Below, piece by piece: positions 4,791 to 6,412 of a stretch of DNA of 6,412 nt. Numbering within the stretch: position 1 is the first letter of the stretch; the number at the start of each line of letters is the position of its first letter. Source of the DNA: Elusimicrobia bacterium CG08_land_8_20_14_0_20_59_10. Lineage in GTDB: Bacteria > Elusimicrobiota > Elusimicrobia > Elusimicrobiales > UBA9959. The notes beneath the pieces are model-generated. The model saw nothing but the letters and a program-made list of their open reading frames with translations, made no database searches and was not told the origin of the DNA. Both the position numbers and the translations under genes were made by a program. The stretch spans positions 1 to 6,412 of the forward strand of contig PEXO01000412.1 in NCBI GenBank assembly GCA_002779045.1, in the 5' to 3' direction.

Positions 4791-6412
4791 TCAGCGTATC
4801 ACAACCAGCGTTCCGTTAAAGGTCTTGCCCTCGGCCTTTATCTGGTAGATATAAACCCCGCGCGGAACCACCGCGCTTCCGGATCTTCCGTCCCAGGTCA
4901 GCGTATCGGCCATCTGCGTGCCGGGCTTCATGTCCGCTACGAAAGCGCCGCTCAGGTCGTAGATCTTGCCGGTTATGGAAGAGTCGCGCGGGTTGTCCAG
5001 CGTAAAGACCACATAGTCGTTGCGCCTGTCGCCGTTGGGCGTTATCACCTTATTGGACATTTCCTTCACGTCGAAGCTCACTCCGGAACTCCTGGCCAGC
5101 GCGCGTATCTGGTACTTGCCGGGCACGGCCGAGCGAACCGTCACCGTCTGGTCCGAGGGGTTCACCGAGCCGAAGACCTTCACGTATTCTTTCCCGTTGT
5201 GCCAGTACGCGCCCAGGGAGGCGGAGGCGTCGGAGGCGTTGACCGCGGGCTTGTACGAGGTGAGGGTTTCCGGGGCCGCGCCTTTCATTCCGGAAGGCAC
5301 CACCATGCCGTTCTCGGTCTCGTAACGGAGGACTATGTCCATTCTCGGGGTTTCAAGGTGGAACTTGTCAAGCTCCGTGCCGGAAGGGGCCTGTATGGGC
5401 GCGAATTCCACGGATTTCATCACCTTGCCGCCTTCGTCCCCGCTCCTGTCCAGTGCGGCGAAGAAAAGCGGGCTGCCGGCGGAATTACCGCCCGGTGTTA
5501 CAATGCGTGTCAGGTCGGCTGGTATCCGGATCCGGGAGATCCTGTCCGGGGCTATGGCGTAGAGGTTCTTATCCGTGTCCACTATCATCGACGTGCCGGG
5601 GATCCCGATGGAGTCCACGGCGGCCACCTTGTAGTAATAGACGGCAGCGGGGTCGGGTACCGGCACGGTGATATTCATCGACGAGACAGCCACAGAAGTC
5701 ACGAGCGTCCAGGCCGGGTTTATCAGCCCCGTGGCGCGGTATATCTCATAGCGGGCAAGTTCAAGGGGCTCCCCGGAGAACCTGAAGCTGGAACCGTCGT
5801 TGTTGGAGCTGACCCCGCTCCAGCTTATGTTTATTTCGGTGCGGGCCGGGTTAAGCGAGGCCTGCAGCCCGCCGGGCGACATGGGCGGCAGGTCCAGCAG
5901 GCACTGCGTGGACACAAAGAAAGAATATACATGCAGCGTGTTGCGGCTGAAGAAACGGTAGTAATAGGTGCTGTCGAGAAGCAGGCCGCTGGCGCCCTGC
6001 GCTGCGGCGGCCGCGCTGGCCAGCACCACGGAACTGTCGGCCAGTATGTCGCCGGTATGATAATCCGCCAGGTCTTCCGGGATCTCGGCGATGGGCTGCG
6101 TGCTGGTCTGTACCAGTACCCCGGCGGAAGCGGGATTGTACGGGTTTACCCAGTTGAAAAGCACGCTGCGCGCGAGCGCATCCGGCAGCATGGCGAGGTT
6201 CTCTACCGGCCAGGGCCGCGGCGGGGTGCGGGTGCAGGTGGCTATAAGGACGGCGTAGTTCTTGTCTCCCTGCCAGTTAAGACTGGCCAGTTTGAAATAA
6301 TAGGTTGTGGACGGGCGAAGACCTTCTACGCTGAGCGTCAGCAGCAGGCCCTTATCTGTGTAGGAGGAGTAGACCACCCCGCCGGGGAACAGCGCGCCGA
6401 AATTGGTGGAGG
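4791..6412 (-). CDS. Secreted fibronectin-III protein with FlgD-Ig / gliding-motility type C-terminal sorting domain (5' partial)
   Basis: The reading frame is open to the right window edge, so 539 C-terminal residues are visible and the true start lies outside. A GTG at 6375-6377 is in frame, but coding sequence continues upstream of it (STNFGALFPGG), so I do not take it as the start. From the first full codon, residues 1-61 look like the end of one fibronectin-III domain (LRPSTTYYFKLASLNW), about 64-168 a second (TYYYRFFSRN), and about 173-279 a third (ISWSGVS, LARYEIYRAT, YYYKVAAVDSIG). Residues 280-447 are beta-rich with no recognised family. Residues 452-539 match the C-terminal domain of gliding-motility/T9SS-type proteins and the FlgD-Ig fold: ITPNGDRRND at 456-465, then IYDLSGAFV, WDGR at 506-509, GVYIYQIKAEG and a final GTLVVIR. 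Such domains commonly direct or anchor exported proteins at the outer membrane. It ends in TGA 7 bases before the PorV-like gene. I infer a large cell-surface or extracellular protein; substrate and binding partner are unknown. Confidence 0.88.
   Translation of the reverse strand, partial: STNFGALFPGGVVYSSYTDKGLLLTLSVEGLRPSTTYYFKLASLNWQGDKNYAVLIATCTRTPPRPWPVENLAMLPDALARSVLFNWVNPYNPASAGVLVQTSTQPIAEIPEDLADYHTGDILADSSVVLASAAAAAQGASGLLLDSTYYYRFFSRNTLHVYSFFVSTQCLLDLPPMSPGGLQASLNPARTEINISWSGVSSNNDGSSFRFSGEPLELARYEIYRATGLINPAWTLVTSVAVSSMNITVPVPDPAAVYYYKVAAVDSIGIPGTSMIVDTDKNLYAIAPDRISRIRIPADLTRIVTPGGNSAGSPLFFAALDRSGDEGGKVMKSVEFAPIQAPSGTELDKFHLETPRMDIVLRYETENGMVVPSGMKGAAPETLTSYKPAVNASDASASLGAYWHNGKEYVKVFGSVNPSDQTVTVRSAVPGKYQIRALARSSGVSFDVKEMSNKVITPNGDRRNDYVVFTLDNPRDSSITGKIYDLSGAFVADMKPGTQMADTLTWDGRSGSAVVPRGVYIYQIKAEGKTFNGTLVVIR
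4794..5057 (-). other. C-terminal sorting-type domain (gliding-motility CTD / FlgD-Ig like) within the fibronectin-III protein
   Basis: This segment encodes the last 88 residues. It begins SNKVITPNGDRRND, has an IYDLSGAFV strand, a WDGRSG turn, VPRGVYIYQI and the terminal strand GTLVVIR. The order ITPNGDxxND, then D-x-G, WDGR, G-x-Y-x-Y and a hydrophobic final strand is that of the gliding-motility-associated C-terminal domain (type B CTD of type IX secretion) and of the FlgD-like Ig domain found in several diderm phyla. In Bacteroidota such a domain is recognised by PorV. That it plays this role here is inference, supported by the PorV-like gene next door. Confidence 0.8.

Noticed and set aside
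3791..4819. 342-codon open frame on the plus strand
   Set aside because: It is fully antisense to the PorV-TPR gene, has low-complexity composition rich in Gly, Ala, Val and Arg, and has no recognisable domain. The opposite strand has clear family motifs. It is a high-GC shadow frame.
6375..6377. GTG as start of the fibronectin-III protein
   Set aside because: The same frame stays open to the window edge with fibronectin-like sequence, there is no ribosome site, and the GTG falls within a fibronectin-III domain.

Overview
The window carries four genes, all on the minus strand and read from the right edge to the left. It looks like a single transcription unit whose beginning and end both lie outside the window. 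There is no tRNA, rRNA, CRISPR array, insertion sequence, promoter or terminator that I can support. Almost every base is coding: one gap of 7 bases, and two 4-base ATGA stop/start overlaps. The GC content is high (roughly 60% by eye). The protein styles suggest a Gram-negative (diderm) environmental bacterium, most likely Elusimicrobiota or a related lineage in the wider Fibrobacterota-Bacteroidota neighbourhood. These styles are a PorV/UPF0164-type outer-membrane barrel fused to TPRs, a fibronectin-III surface protein ending in a gliding-motility/FlgD-Ig type C-terminal domain, and a tail-fibre-like repeat protein beginning with an 'NFQGRLTD' domain. The lineage is an inference from gene style, with no marker gene to confirm it.

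Layout in reading order. (1) 6412-4791: the C-terminal 539 residues of a large secreted protein with fibronectin-III domains and a sorting-type C-terminal domain; its N-terminus is off the right edge. (2) 4783-3167: a complete 538-residue PorV/PorQ-like outer-membrane protein with a C-terminal TPR region. (3) 3170-1665: a complete 501-residue membrane histidine kinase (two membrane segments, HAMP, HisKA, HATPase_c). (4) 1668-1: the first 556 residues of a secreted tail-fibre-like protein, open at the left edge, whose sequence repeats with an exact 600-bp (200-residue) period.

How they may work together: the first two genes resemble the cargo and shuttle parts of type IX secretion (a C-terminal sorting domain and a PorV-like barrel). 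The fourth encodes a second exported, fibre-like surface protein, and the kinase sits between them without a response regulator in view. The most interesting reading is a co-transcribed cell-surface display module (cargo, outer-membrane PorV-TPR factor, envelope sensor, repetitive fibre) outside the classical Bacteroidota setting. The pairing is visible in the sequence; the joint function is inference.
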